DNA from: Streptomyces olivaceus
Lineage (GTDB): Bacteria > Actinomycetota > Actinomycetes > Streptomycetales > Streptomycetaceae
Direction of reading: 5' to 3'
DNA: 64,000 nucleotides
Assembly (NCBI RefSeq): GCF_000721235.1
Contig: NZ_JOFH01000002.1
Location: forward strand, 288,303 to 352,302
In this document: positions 1 through 8,756 of the stretch, piece by piece
Position numbering within the stretch: position 1 is the first letter of the stretch
How the letters are laid out: each line of letters begins with the position of its first letter
Made by a program: the position numbers and the translations under genes
The notes under the pieces: generated by a model
Seen by the model: the letters and a program-made list of their open reading frames with translations, nothing else
Databases searched by the model: none
What the model was told of the DNA's origin: nothing

Positions 1-2
1 GG

Positions 3-695
3 CTCACCGCCATGGCGGGCGACACCTTCACCGAGAAGATCAGCACCCGCGCCGAGACCGAGGACGGGAAGGCCGTCGGCAAGGTACGCATCCGCTTCAC
101 GGTCGTCGGCGACACGGACGCCGCGTTCACCGGCGGCGAGAAGGTCGCCGCGGTCGCCACCGACGCCTCCGGCGTGGCCGTCGCGCCTGCCCTCAAGGCG
201 GGCGAGAAGACCGGCGGGTTCACCGTCCGCGCCACCGTGATCGGCCGCTCCGTCAAGGCCCTCGACCACGAGGCCACCGTCACCGAGCGCGTCGCCGACG
301 CCCTCGAAAGCATCACCGACACCACACTGACGTGCACGCCGGGCGGCGAGTTCGCGGACCGGGTCGAGGTGAAGGCCACCCGCAAGGGCGAGGCCGCGGA
401 CAAGGTCGCGGTCACCGCCACCCTCGTCAAGTCGGTGCTCGACCCGACGGAGAACGACAAGGGCCCCTATTTCAAGGACACCGACGACAAGCCCGTTCGC
501 ACGCTGACCGGCCTGAAGACCGACGCCAAGGGCCTGTTGAAGCTGCCGGAGCTGTACGCCGACGACACCGAGGGCACGTACGTCCTCCGCCTCACCACGG
601 CGGGCGGCGCCGTGCGCGACATCACCCTGAACGTCGCCGAGGCCCAACCGGCGCCGGACCCGTCCGAGGACCCGGCGACCGAGCCCGAGGCGTAG
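3..695 (+). CDS. Ig-like repeat surface/secreted protein, 3' part
   Basis: The reading frame is open to the left edge of the window, so this is probably the C-terminal part of a longer protein; the first ATG in view is at 12 but is not necessarily the start. The visible ~227 residues are beta-rich and Thr/Val/Asp-rich, and look like two bacterial Ig-like modules: one around residues 5-90 and one around 105-215, the latter ending in a Y-V-L-R-L-T-T strand typical of such folds. The protein ends in a Pro/Asp/Glu-rich tail. No catalytic motif is visible. Ig-like modules of this sort usually sit on exported proteins, but any signal peptide would lie outside the window. It converges on hrpB, with only 31 bp between the stop codons. 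Confidence 0.6.
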   Translation, partial: LTAMAGDTFTEKISTRAETEDGKAVGKVRIRFTVVGDTDAAFTGGEKVAAVATDASGVAVAPALKAGEKTGGFTVRATVIGRSVKALDHEATVTERVADALESITDTTLTCTPGGEFADRVEVKATRKGEAADKVAVTATLVKSVLDPTENDKGPYFKDTDDKPVRTLTGLKTDAKGLLKLPELYADDTEGTYVLRLTTAGGAVRDITLNVAEAQPAPDPSEDPATEPEA

Positions 696-726
696 ACACC
701 GCCCGGACCGCCCGGCCCGGCGGGTC

Positions 727-3573
727 TCACCTGCCGAGCCGGGCCTTCGTGTACCGCGTCGGTTCCGCCGTGGCCGGGTCCTCGGGCCACGGGTGTTTCG
801 GGTACCGGCCGCGCAGTTCCGCCCGTACGCCGCGGTAGCCGTCCTTCCAGAACGAGGCCAGGTCGGCGGTGACCGCGGCGGGGCGGCCGGCGGGGGAGAG
901 GAGATGGACCAGGAGCGGCACCCCCGCGATCCGGGGCGAGTCCTGCAGCCCGAACATCTCCTGCAGCTTCACCGCCAGAACGGGCTGTTCCGGGTCGCCG
1001 TAGTCGATCCGGATCCTGGACCCGCTGGGGACGGCGATCCGCTCGGGCGCGAGTTCGTCGAGCCGCGCGGCCTCTCCCGAGGCCCAGGGCAGCAGCCGTG
1101 CCAGTGCCTGACGGGCGTCGATGCGTCCGAGGTCGGCCCGTCGCCGGGCCCGGCCCAGCTCGGGCTCCAGCCACTCGTCCGCGCGCGCGAGGAGCGCGTC
1201 GTCGCAGACGTCCGGCCAGGGCTCGCCGAGATGCCACCGCAGGAACGCGAGCCGCCCACGCAGCAGCTCCGCGTCCGCCGCCCCGCGCAGCAACCCGAAC
1301 CCCTCCCGCCGCAGCCCCTCCAGCAGCGCGCCCCGTACGAGACCGGGGTCGGCGCCGGTGAGCGGCCGCGCCGCCAGCTCCACCGCACCCAGCCGTTCGA
1401 CCCGCCGGGCCACCACGTCGCCGTCGGCCCAGTGCACCTCGTCCCGCTCCGACAGCAGTGCTCCGGCCGCGAGCCGCGCCGTCTCCTCGTCGACCGCCGC
1501 ACCGAGCTGCACGCGCGCGTGCCCCCGCCCCACGGGCCGGTCGGCGACGGCCACCGCGATCCACGGCGCCCCGCGCAGCGCCGACGACTCCGGCAGCTCC
1601 GCGCGGGTGCCGGACACCATGAGGTAGGAGCCGCCGTCCTTCCTCGCCACCCGTTCGGGGAAGGCCAGGGCGGCCACCAGCCCGGCGACCGCGTCGTCAC
1701 CGGGCCGCCGGGCACCGCTGCCGTCCGCCGAGCCCGCGGTGCCCGGCGCGCTCCGGCCGTCCACCGCGTCCAGCGCGCCGCGCAGCCGCCGCACCTCGGC
1801 CCGCCACCGCGCCGCGTAGGCGTCCCCGCCGCGCCGGGCGGCCCGGAGCGTGGACACCAGATCGTCCCCGTAGTCACGCGGTGCCTCCTCGCTCAGCAGC
1901 CCCACCACCTCGGCCACCACCTCGGAATCCCCACCACGGGAACCGCCCGCGCCGGCCCCGGCGGAACGGCCGGTGCCACCCGCCGGCGCCCGGCCCGCTC
2001 CACCCCGCCCGCCGGAACGCCCACCGGCACCCGCCGCGCCCGCGCGGAGACCCCCGGCGCCGGGCGCGTCCGCACCGACCCCCCTCGTGTCCGGCCCGCC
2101 CGCACCGGCCCGACCCGTGTCGGGTCCGCCGACAACGGCCCCCCTCGTGACCGGTCCGCCCGCGTTCGCCCCGCCCCCGCCGGAGTCGCCCCCGCCGGAG
2201 TCGCCCGCGTCCGGCCCGGTGGGGGCCGGTGCCGCCGGGGTCCGTGCGTCGAGCAGTGCCCGGCCCAGCCGGGGGTGCAGGCCCAGGCGCGCCAGTCGTA
2301 CGCCCCTGTCCGTGGCCCGGCCGGAGGCGTCCACCGCGCCGACCGCCGTCAGGACCGACCGGGCCGCCGTCATCGCGCCGCCCGGCGGCGGGTCGAGCAG
2401 CGCCAGACCGGAGGCGTCCGGATCGCCCCAGCAGGCCGCCTGCAACGCGAACGACGTCAGGTCGGCCACCTTGATCTCCGGCGCCGGGAAGCGCGGCAGC
2501 CGGGCGTCCTCCGCCTCCGTCCAGCACCGGTACACCACCCCCGGCGCCTCACGCCCGGCCCGCCCCGCCCGCTGCCGCGCCGCCGCCCGCGAGGCCCGCA
2601 CCGTCGTCAGCGCGCTCAGCCCGCGCGCATGGTCCACCCGCGGCTCCCGCGCCAGCCCCGCGTCCACCACCGTCCGCACGCCCGGCACCGTCAGCGACGA
2701 CTCGGCCACCGAGGTCGCCAGCACCACCCGGCGCCGTGCCCCGGGCGCGAGCACCGCGTCCTGCACGGCCGCCGGCGCACGACCGTGCACCTGGAGCACG
2801 TCGACGTCCGCGAGCGCCCCCAGCCGGCCCGCGACGCGGGCGATCTCGCCGACGCCCGGCAGGAAACACAGCACGTCTCCGTCCCGCTCGTCCAGCGCCC
2901 GCCGCACCACTGACGCCACGTGCGCGAGCAGCGCCGGGTCGACCCGCATCCCGTGCGGCGGCCGCACCGGGCGCACCGGTGGTGCCCACTCGACCCGCAC
3001 CGGGTACGACACCCCCTCGGCCGCCACCACCGGGGCCCCGCCCAGCAGCCGGGCCCACCCCTCCGCGTCGGTCGTCGCCGAGGCGGCCACCAGCCGCAGC
3101 TCGGGCCGCAGCGTCTCGCGCACGTCCCACAGGAACGCCGCCGCCGTGTCCGCGTCCAGATGCCGCTCGTGGCACTCGTCGAGGACCACGACGTCGGCAG
3201 CCGTCAGCTCCTGGTCACGCTGGAGCCGCTGCAGCAGCACACCGGTCGTGACGACCTCCACGCGCGTGTGCGGCCCCACGACCCGCTCGCCGCGCACGGT
3301 GTAGCCGACGCTCGCGCCCGGCCGCTCGCCCAGCAGCCACGCCATCCGCCGGGCCGCCGCCCGCGCCGCGATCCGCCGCGGCTCGGCCACGACCACGCAC
3401 CGCGCGGGAGCGTCGCCGTCCAGCAACCCGGCCAGGACCAGCGGCACCAGCGTCGTCTTCCCGGTGCCGGGCGGCGCGACCAGCACTGCCGTGCCGTGCC
3501 CCTCCAGGGCGTCGTGCAGCGCGGGCAGGGCGCCGCGCACGGGCAGCGCGTCCAGGGCGTCGTAACGGATCAC
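727..3573 (-). CDS. hrpB: ATP-dependent helicase HrpB (DEAH-box)
   Basis: A 948-residue superfamily 2 helicase of the HrpB type. The Walker A motif APPGTGKTT is at residues 33-41 and the DEAH-like DECHER motif near 131-136. A helicase C domain with an SVAESSLTVPGV segment follows, then HA2 and the HrpB-specific C-terminal domain. HrpB proteins are usually a little over 800 residues; the extra length is a Gly/Ala/Pro-rich insertion of about 100 residues (roughly 447-545) after the LGLHPRLGRAL segment. The start is GTG at 3573, followed by MIRYDALDALPV. The family is inferred to remodel RNA; its cellular role in Streptomyces is not established. The methyltransferase gene upstream on the same strand is separated by a strong hairpin, so hrpB is probably a separate transcript. 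Confidence 0.93.
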   Translation of the reverse strand: MIRYDALDALPVRGALPALHDALEGHGTAVLVAPPGTGKTTLVPLVLAGLLDGDAPARCVVVAEPRRIAARAAARRMAWLLGERPGASVGYTVRGERVVGPHTRVEVVTTGVLLQRLQRDQELTAADVVVLDECHERHLDADTAAAFLWDVRETLRPELRLVAASATTDAEGWARLLGGAPVVAAEGVSYPVRVEWAPPVRPVRPPHGMRVDPALLAHVASVVRRALDERDGDVLCFLPGVGEIARVAGRLGALADVDVLQVHGRAPAAVQDAVLAPGARRRVVLATSVAESSLTVPGVRTVVDAGLAREPRVDHARGLSALTTVRASRAAARQRAGRAGREAPGVVYRCWTEAEDARLPRFPAPEIKVADLTSFALQAACWGDPDASGLALLDPPPGGAMTAARSVLTAVGAVDASGRATDRGVRLARLGLHPRLGRALLDARTPAAPAPTGPDAGDSGGGDSGGGGANAGGPVTRGAVVGGPDTGRAGAGGPDTRGVGADAPGAGGLRAGAAGAGGRSGGRGGAGRAPAGGTGRSAGAGAGGSRGGDSEVVAEVVGLLSEEAPRDYGDDLVSTLRAARRGGDAYAARWRAEVRRLRGALDAVDGRSAPGTAGSADGSGARRPGDDAVAGLVAALAFPERVARKDGGSYLMVSGTRAELPESSALRGAPWIAVAVADRPVGRGHARVQLGAAVDEETARLAAGALLSERDEVHWADGDVVARRVERLGAVELAARPLTGADPGLVRGALLEGLRREGFGLLRGAADAELLRGRLAFLRWHLGEPWPDVCDDALLARADEWLEPELGRARRRADLGRIDARQALARLLPWASGEAARLDELAPERIAVPSGSRIRIDYGDPEQPVLAVKLQEMFGLQDSPRIAGVPLLVHLLSPAGRPAAVTADLASFWKDGYRGVRAELRGRYPKHPWPEDPATAEPTRYTKARLGR

Positions 3574-3598
3574 GCCCCCAGTGTCGTACGACGGCGGA

Positions 3599-3637
3599 AC
3601 CGCCCTCCACGCGCGCGTGCACCGCGTGGAGGGCGGT
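3599..3637 (-). terminator. Strong hairpin terminator between methyltransferase and hrpB
   Basis: A perfect 15-bp inverted repeat (3599-3613 with 3623-3637) with a 9-nt loop lies 22 bp past the stop of the minus-strand methyltransferase gene and upstream of hrpB. There is no U tract, as is common for Streptomyces terminators. Confidence 0.75.
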
Positions 3638-3658
3638 GACCGCCCGAGGCCGACCGGG

Positions 3659-4573
3659 TCAGTCGCGCTCGCAGACGAAGATCGCCGTGCCCGGGATCAG
3701 ATGCCCGCGCAGCGGCGACCAGCCGCCCCACTCCGAGCTGTTCCAGTCCGGCCACTCCGGCTCGACCAGGTCCACGAGCCGGAACCCGGACGTCACCACG
3801 TCCCGCACCCGGTCGCCGAGCGTGCGGTGGTGCTCGACGTACACCGCGCGGCCCTCGTCGTCCTGCTCGACGTAGGGCGTGCGGTCGAAGTACGAGGCCG
3901 ACACCGACAGGCCCTCGGGACCCGGCTCGTCCGGGAACGCCCAGCGCAGCGGGTGCGTGACGGAGAAGACGAAGCGGCCCCCGGGGCGCAGCACCCGGCG
4001 CACCTCGCGCAGTACCAGCCGCGGATCCGCGACGAAGGGCAGCGCCCCGTACGCCGAGCACGCCAGGTCGAACGAGTCGTCCGCGAAGGGCAGGACCGCC
4101 GCGTCGGCGCAGACCAGCGGGAAGGAGCCGCCGATGCGCAGGGCGTGCTGGAGCTGGCGGTGGGAGAGGTCCAGGGCCACCGGACGGGCGCCCTGCCCGG
4201 TGAGCCAGCGCGAGCACTGGGCGGCGCCGGCGCCGATCTCGAGGACGTCCTTGCCCTTCAGTTCCTCCGGCGGACCGAGCAGCTCGGCCTCCACCTCGTC
4301 CAGGCCCTCCGGACACCACACGAAGCGGTCGTCGCCGAGGAAGGTGCCGTGGTCGACCTGGTACTCGTCCGCGTTCCGGTCCCACCAGCCGCGGTTGGCG
4401 CGGGAACTCTCCGTGACACCGGCGGCACGCCGGGTGGCCTCCGGCTCCTCCGCTCCGGCTCCCGGAACTGCGGACAGGGCCTCGGACGCTGCGGGCTCTT
4501 GGATGACCGGCTCCCTCGTACTAGTCTGCGCACTCTTCCGCGCCGCCCGCCTCGCGCGTCGCGCACGGGACAA
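3659..4573 (-). CDS. Class I SAM-dependent methyltransferase
   Basis: A 304-residue protein with a Methyltransf_11-type Rossmann core. Motif I (VLEIGAGAAQCS) is at residues 110-121, the acidic post-I segment (PVALDLS) follows, and a late R-V-L-R-P-G-G-R-F-V-F-S motif is present. The substrate cannot be told from sequence. The first ~60 residues are Arg/Ala/Glu-rich and probably disordered. The only upstream start in frame is TTG at 4573 with a weak ribosome-binding site, so the N-terminus is uncertain. A TAGTAC hexamer inside the 5' part could be a -10 for a shorter transcript. The gene diverges from rpsA across about 300 bp. Confidence 0.85.
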   Translation of the reverse strand: MSRARRARRAARKSAQTSTREPVIQEPAASEALSAVPGAGAEEPEATRRAAGVTESSRANRGWWDRNADEYQVDHGTFLGDDRFVWCPEGLDEVEAELLGPPEELKGKDVLEIGAGAAQCSRWLTGQGARPVALDLSHRQLQHALRIGGSFPLVCADAAVLPFADDSFDLACSAYGALPFVADPRLVLREVRRVLRPGGRFVFSVTHPLRWAFPDEPGPEGLSVSASYFDRTPYVEQDDEGRAVYVEHHRTLGDRVRDVVTSGFRLVDLVEPEWPDWNSSEWGGWSPLRGHLIPGTAIFVCERD

Positions 4574-4878
4574 CAGGGGTCCGTGCGGCCTCGGGGGACA
4601 GCTCTTGTGCCGGGTATGCGGCGATCCGCCCCGGGTGTGCGGCTTCGCGCATTGACCCTGCCCGACTGCCCCCGTATGCTACAAGTTGCGCTGCGGGCCT
4701 GCGCACCTCAGACGTAGCAGGTCGCGCTCGCATCTGTTGTATGTCCCCTCGGTTCTCGAGGCGTCACCTGTGTTTTGCGGTGTCGCTTCCTTGGCTGTCC
4801 GGCTTCTGCAGAGCGAAACGGGCTCCCGGCGTAAGCAGTACCTACGACTTCAATGTCCGTACCGGAGCCCTTTCCCAC
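4574..4878. other. rpsA upstream region and ~190-nt leader
   Basis: A gene-free stretch of 305 bp. The left part holds the rpsA promoter (4652-4680). From the predicted start site near 4687 to the ATG at 4879 the transcript would have a leader of about 190 nt, which is T-rich compared with its surroundings. No long perfect hairpin and no known riboswitch consensus was recognised. Ribosomal protein S1 genes are autoregulated in other bacteria, so a control role is possible but is inference. A frame open from 4741 into rpsA is not thought to be translated. Confidence 0.6.
4652..4680 (+). promoter_or_regulatory. Housekeeping (HrdB-type) promoter of rpsA
   Basis: -35 TTGACC (4652-4657) and -10 TATGCT (4675-4680) are separated by exactly 17 bp. 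This is one of the best sigma-70-like matches in the window and fits a highly expressed ribosomal gene. Confidence 0.75.
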
Positions 4879-6396
4879 ATGACGAGCAGCACCGAGACCA
4901 CCGCCACCACCCCGCAGGTTGCGGTCAACGACATCGGTAACGAGGAAGCCTTCCTCGCCGCGATCGACGAGACGATCAAGTACTTCAACGACGGCGACAT
5001 CGTCGACGGCGTCATCGTGAAGGTCGACCGGGACGAGGTCCTGCTCGACATCGGTTACAAGACCGAAGGTGTCATCCCGAGCCGCGAGCTCTCGATCAAG
5101 CACGACGTCGACCCCAACGAGGTCGTCGCCGTCGGTGACGAGATCGAGGCCCTTGTTCTCCAGAAGGAGGACAAGGAAGGCCGCCTGATTCTCTCGAAGA
5201 AGCGCGCCCAGTACGAGCGTGCCTGGGGCACCATCGAGAAGATCAAGGAAGAGGACGGCATCGTCACCGGTACCGTCATCGAGGTCGTCAAGGGTGGTCT
5301 CATCCTCGACATCGGCCTCCGCGGCTTCCTCCCGGCCTCCCTGGTCGAGATGCGCCGCGTCCGCGACCTCCAGCCCTACGTGGGCAAGGAGCTCGAGGCG
5401 AAGATCATCGAGCTGGACAAGAACCGCAACAACGTGGTCCTGTCCCGCCGCGCCTGGCTGGAGCAGACCCAGTCCGAGGTGCGCCAGACGTTCCTCACCA
5501 CCCTCCAGAAGGGTCAGGTCCGTTCCGGCGTCGTCTCCTCGATCGTCAACTTCGGTGCCTTCGTGGACCTGGGTGGCGTCGACGGCCTGGTCCACGTCTC
5601 CGAGCTGTCCTGGAAGCACATCGACCACCCGTCCGAGGTTGTCGAGGTCGGCCAGGAAGTCACCGTCGAGGTCCTCGACGTCGACATGGACCGCGAGCGT
5701 GTCTCCCTGTCGCTGAAGGCGACCCAGGAAGACCCGTGGCAGCAGTTCGCCCGCACCCACCAGATCGGCCAGGTCGTGCCCGGCAAGGTCACGAAGCTGG
5801 TGCCGTTCGGTGCGTTCGTCCGCGTGGACGAGGGCATCGAGGGTCTGGTCCACATCTCCGAGCTGGCCGAGCGCCACGTGGAGATCCCGGAGCAGGTCGT
5901 CCAGGTCAACGACGAGATCTTCGTCAAGGTCATCGACATCGACCTCGAGCGCCGCCGCATCAGCCTCTCGCTGAAGCAGGCCAACGAGGCCTTCGGTGCC
6001 GACCCGTCGGCGGTCGAGTTCGACCCGACCCTGTACGGCATGGCCGCGTCCTACGACGACCAGGGCAACTACATCTACCCCGAGGGCTTCGACCCCGAGA
6101 CCAACGACTGGCTCGAGGGCTACGAGACCCAGCGCGAGGCCTGGGAGACGCAGTACGCCGAGGCCCAGCAGCGCTTCGAGCAGCACCAGGCGCAGGTCAT
6201 CAAGTCCCGCGAGGCGGACGAGAAGGCCGCTGCCGAGGGTGTCGACACCGCGGGTGCGGCTCAGGCCACGTCCGGCGGCGGCGGCGGTGGCGGCGGCGGC
6301 TCGTACTCCTCCGAGGGCGGCGACAACTCCGGCGCCCTGGCGTCGGACGAGGCGCTGGCCGCGCTCCGCGAGAAGCTGGCCGGCGGCCAGAGCTGA
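4879..6396 (+). CDS. rpsA: 30S ribosomal protein S1
   Basis: A 505-residue S1 protein with four S1 RNA-binding domains at about residues 38-108, 125-191, 212-280 and 297-366; domains 3 and 4 show the typical V-N-F-G-A-F-V-D and V-P-F-G-A-F-V-R cores. Four domains rather than six is the usual actinobacterial form. The C-terminus is acidic and then carries a nine-glycine run before a short helical end. S1 binds mRNA on the small subunit and helps initiation. ATG 4879 is chosen because the S1 alignment begins soon after it and GGAG lies at 4864-4867; the frame is open farther upstream but does not resemble S1. It ends in a strong terminator. Confidence 0.97.
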   Translation: MTSSTETTATTPQVAVNDIGNEEAFLAAIDETIKYFNDGDIVDGVIVKVDRDEVLLDIGYKTEGVIPSRELSIKHDVDPNEVVAVGDEIEALVLQKEDKEGRLILSKKRAQYERAWGTIEKIKEEDGIVTGTVIEVVKGGLILDIGLRGFLPASLVEMRRVRDLQPYVGKELEAKIIELDKNRNNVVLSRRAWLEQTQSEVRQTFLTTLQKGQVRSGVVSSIVNFGAFVDLGGVDGLVHVSELSWKHIDHPSEVVEVGQEVTVEVLDVDMDRERVSLSLKATQEDPWQQFARTHQIGQVVPGKVTKLVPFGAFVRVDEGIEGLVHISELAERHVEIPEQVVQVNDEIFVKVIDIDLERRRISLSLKQANEAFGADPSAVEFDPTLYGMAASYDDQGNYIYPEGFDPETNDWLEGYETQREAWETQYAEAQQRFEQHQAQVIKSREADEKAAAEGVDTAGAAQATSGGGGGGGGGSYSSEGGDNSGALASDEALAALREKLAGGQS

Positions 6397-6440
6397 ACGC
6401 GCCGTCCGCTGACGCTCAGCGGTAGGCCCAGAGGCTGACC

Positions 6441-6472
6441 GAGGGGCCGCACCTTTCGAGGTGCGGCCCCTC
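6441..6472 (+). terminator. rpsA terminator with TTCG tetraloop
   Basis: A perfect 14-bp stem (6441-6454 with 6459-6472) closed by a TTCG tetraloop lies 45 bp after the rpsA stop. No T-run follows. This is a textbook high-GC terminator. Confidence 0.88.
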
Positions 6473-6608
6473 GGTGCGTGTGCGGGCCCCGGTGCCGCCG
6501 GGGCACCGCGATCACGTTCGGAGCCCGCAAGATCGGATCCCCGTCCTCCGGGAATGCCGCACCCCGCACGGGTGTTGTGACAGACGAACTCGAGGAGGGG
6601 CGGTCACT

Positions 6609-7547
6609 GTGCTTGATCCGCAGGACTTGTACGCGTGGGAGCCGAAGGGCCTGGCGGTCGTCGACATGGCACTCGCCCAGGAGTCGGCCGGACTGGTCAT
6701 GCTGTACCACTTCGACGGATACATCGACGCCGGCGAGACCGGCGACCAGATCGTCGACCGGGTGCTCGACTCCCTGCCGCACCAGGTCGTCGCCCGCTTC
6801 GACCACGACCGGCTCGTGGACTACCGCGCGCGCCGGCCGCTGCTGACCTTCAAGCGGGACAGCTACACGGACTACGAGGACCCGACCCTGGAAGTGCGCC
6901 TCGTCCAGGACGCGACCGGCGCGCCCTTCCTGCTGCTGTCCGGCCCCGAGCCGGACGTCGAGTGGGAGCGTTTCGCCGCCGCCGTCGGACAGATCGTGGA
7001 GCGGCTCGGCGTCCGCCTCGCGGTGAGCTTCCACGGCATCCCCATGGGCGTCCCGCACACCCGGCCCGTCGGCATCACGCCCCACGGCAACCGCACCGAC
7101 CTCGTACCGGGCCACCGCAGCCCGTTCGCGGAGGCCCAGGTTCCGGGCAGCGCCGAGGCGCTCGTCGAGTACCGGCTGATGCAGGCCGGCCACGACGTGC
7201 TCGGCGTCGCGGCCCACGTCCCGCACTACATCGCCCGCTCCCCGTACCCGGACGCCGCACTGACCGTCCTGGAGTCGATCACCGCGGCGACCGGCCTGGT
7301 CCTGCCCGGTATCGCGCACTCCCTGCGCTCGGACGCCCACCGCACCCAGACGGAGATCGACCGGCAGATCCAGGAGGGCGACGAGGAGCTCACGGGGCTC
7401 GTCCAGGGCCTGGAGCACCAGTACGACGCGGCCGCGGGCGCCGAGACCCGCGGCAACATGCTGGCCGAGCCCGTCGACATCCCGTCGGCGGACGAGATCG
7501 GCCGCGAGTTCGAACGGTTCCTGGCGGAGCGAGAGGGCGACGGCTGA
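6609..7547 (+). CDS. PAC2 family protein
   Basis: A 312-residue protein of the PAC2 (proteasome assembly chaperone 2) superfamily, recognisable from the [11 protein letters not shown] segment near the start, the L-L-L-S-G-P-E-P-D motif and the central [12 protein letters not shown] motif. Actinobacterial members are soluble; their function in Streptomyces, which has a proteasome, is not settled. The start GTG 6609 has GGAGG at 6594-6598 with good spacing, and upstream codons are out of family. The C-terminus is charged and helical. A coaE promoter lies at its 3' end, so the two genes need not be co-transcribed. Confidence 0.88.
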   Translation: MLDPQDLYAWEPKGLAVVDMALAQESAGLVMLYHFDGYIDAGETGDQIVDRVLDSLPHQVVARFDHDRLVDYRARRPLLTFKRDSYTDYEDPTLEVRLVQDATGAPFLLLSGPEPDVEWERFAAAVGQIVERLGVRLAVSFHGIPMGVPHTRPVGITPHGNRTDLVPGHRSPFAEAQVPGSAEALVEYRLMQAGHDVLGVAAHVPHYIARSPYPDAALTVLESITAATGLVLPGIAHSLRSDAHRTQTEIDRQIQEGDEELTGLVQGLEHQYDAAAGAETRGNMLAEPVDIPSADEIGREFERFLAEREGDG

Positions 7548-7571
7548 CGCGGTACCGGCACGCCCTAGGCT
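7543..7571 (+). promoter_or_regulatory. Possible coaE promoter
   Basis: GCTGAC (7543-7548) and TAGGCT (7566-7571) with a 17-bp spacer. The -10 ends 7 nt before the coaE ATG, which suggests a leaderless transcript. Confidence 0.45.
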
Positions 7572-7578
7572 TCCCCTC

Positions 7579-8190
7579 ATGCTGAGAGTTGGCCTGACCG
7601 GCGGGATCGGCGCCGGCAAGAGTGAGGTGTCGCGGCTGCTCGTCGACTGCGGGGCCGTGCTGATCGACGCGGACCGGATCGCCCGTGAGGTCGTCGAACC
7701 GGGTACCCCGGGGCTCGCCGCGGTCGTGGAGGCGTTCGGTGCGGACGTCCTCACCGAGGACGGCCGCCTGGACCGGCCGAAGCTGGGCTCGATCGTCTTC
7801 GCCGACCGGGAGAGACTGGCCGCGCTGAACTCGATCGTGCACCCCCTGGTCGGTGAGCGCTCCCGCGCCCTGGAGGAGGCCGCGGAAGCCGCCGCCGAGG
7901 ACGCCGTCGTCGTCCACGACGTCCCGCTGCTCACCGAGAACGGCCTGGCGCCCCTGTACGACGTCGTGGTCGTCGTGGACGCCGACCCCGCCACCCAGCT
8001 CGACCGGCTGGTCCGGCTGCGCGGCATGAGCGAGCAGGACGCCCGGGCGCGCATGGCCGCCCAGGCGACGCGTGAGCAGCGCCGGGAGATCGCGGACCTG
8101 GTCGTCGACAACGACGTGCCGCTGGAGGAGCTGCGGCGCCGCGTGCGAGAGGTGTGGGCCGAACTCGCGCGCAGGGCCCGCACGGAATAG
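7579..8190 (+). CDS. coaE: Dephospho-CoA kinase
   Basis: A 203-residue kinase that phosphorylates the 3'-hydroxyl of the ribose in dephospho-CoA, the last step of coenzyme A synthesis. The P-loop GGIGAGKS is at residues 8-15. The D-A-D-R-I-A-R-E segment that binds substrate, the [10 protein letters not shown] motif and the lid region with R-L-x-R-L-R-G-M-S are all present. The length fits the stand-alone enzyme; many actinobacteria fuse CoaE to a GrpB/UPF0157 domain, and that fusion is absent here. No ribosome-binding site is evident, in line with a leaderless message from the -10 at 7566. Confidence 0.95.
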   Translation: MLRVGLTGGIGAGKSEVSRLLVDCGAVLIDADRIAREVVEPGTPGLAAVVEAFGADVLTEDGRLDRPKLGSIVFADRERLAALNSIVHPLVGERSRALEEAAEAAAEDAVVVHDVPLLTENGLAPLYDVVVVVDADPATQLDRLVRLRGMSEQDARARMAAQATREQRREIADLVVDNDVPLEELRRRVREVWAELARRARTE

Positions 8191-8239
8191 CGGCTCCGGC
8201 GCGGGCGTTGATCCCTTCCAGCGAGGGAAGGACTCTGCC

Positions 8240-8620
8240 GTGCCCGAGACCAGCGGTTCGACCGGACGTACTCCGGAGACAGACGTCATCGACTTCCGTG
8301 CCGCCGAGCAGCTGCTGGCGGCGCGGGACCCGCAGGGCGCGGTGAAACTGCTCGACGGTGTCATCGGCGCCCACCCCGAGAACACGGCCGCCCGTCTGCT
8401 GCGTGCGCGTGCCTTCTTCGCCGCCGCCCAACTGCGACCGGCTGAGCTGGAGTTCACCGTCGTCCTGGAGCGTGAGCCGGACAACGCGTTCGCGCACTTC
8501 GCCCTCGCCCGCACCTACGAGCGCCGGGGCTGTCCCGACCAGGCCCGGCGTCACTTCCGGCTGGCGGCCGCCCTGGACCCGAAGCCGGAGTACCTGCAGC
8601 AGGCGCGGTTCGACTACTGA
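8240..8620 (+). CDS. Small tetratricopeptide repeat protein
   Basis: A 126-residue cytoplasmic protein made almost wholly of TPR helices, about three repeats from residue 18 to 118, with typical A-x-L-L-R-A-R-A-F-F and A-H-F-A-L-A-R-T-Y-E-R-R-G spacing. There is no membrane segment or enzymatic motif. TPR proteins act as protein-protein scaffolds; the partner is unknown. The start GTG 8240 follows a GGGAAGGA ribosome-binding sequence. It lies 49 bp after coaE and may be read through from it. Confidence 0.8.
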   Translation: MPETSGSTGRTPETDVIDFRAAEQLLAARDPQGAVKLLDGVIGAHPENTAARLLRARAFFAAAQLRPAELEFTVVLEREPDNAFAHFALARTYERRGCPDQARRHFRLAAALDPKPEYLQQARFDY

Positions 8621-8674
8621 CGTCCGCGCCTGCCGGCATTCAATGTCCGTACGCACCGGACGACGGCGGCTCCC

Positions 8675-8696
8675 GTGTTCACTCGGCCGGGTGAAC
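8675..8696 (+). other. Short inverted repeat upstream of methyltransferase
   Basis: GTTCAC (8677-8682) and GTGAAC (8691-8696) flank an 8-nt loop between the TPR gene and the methyltransferase start. It could be a weak terminator or an operator. Confidence 0.3.
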
Positions 8697-8756
8697 CCAT
8701 GCGCGTGTGGGAACGGGTGTGCGGTCGCGGTCCGTTGGACGGGCATGGAGCTGAGA

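Noticed and set aside
4708..6186. A 492-codon frame antisense to rpsA
   Set aside because: It follows the complementary strand of a conserved gene and has the Leu/Asp/Val-rich composition of GC-biased shadow frames, with no family resemblance.
4850..8652. TTCAATGTCCGTAC shared by the rpsA leader and the region after the TPR gene
   Set aside because: A single 14-mer match is expected by chance in 64 kb; flanks are not alike.
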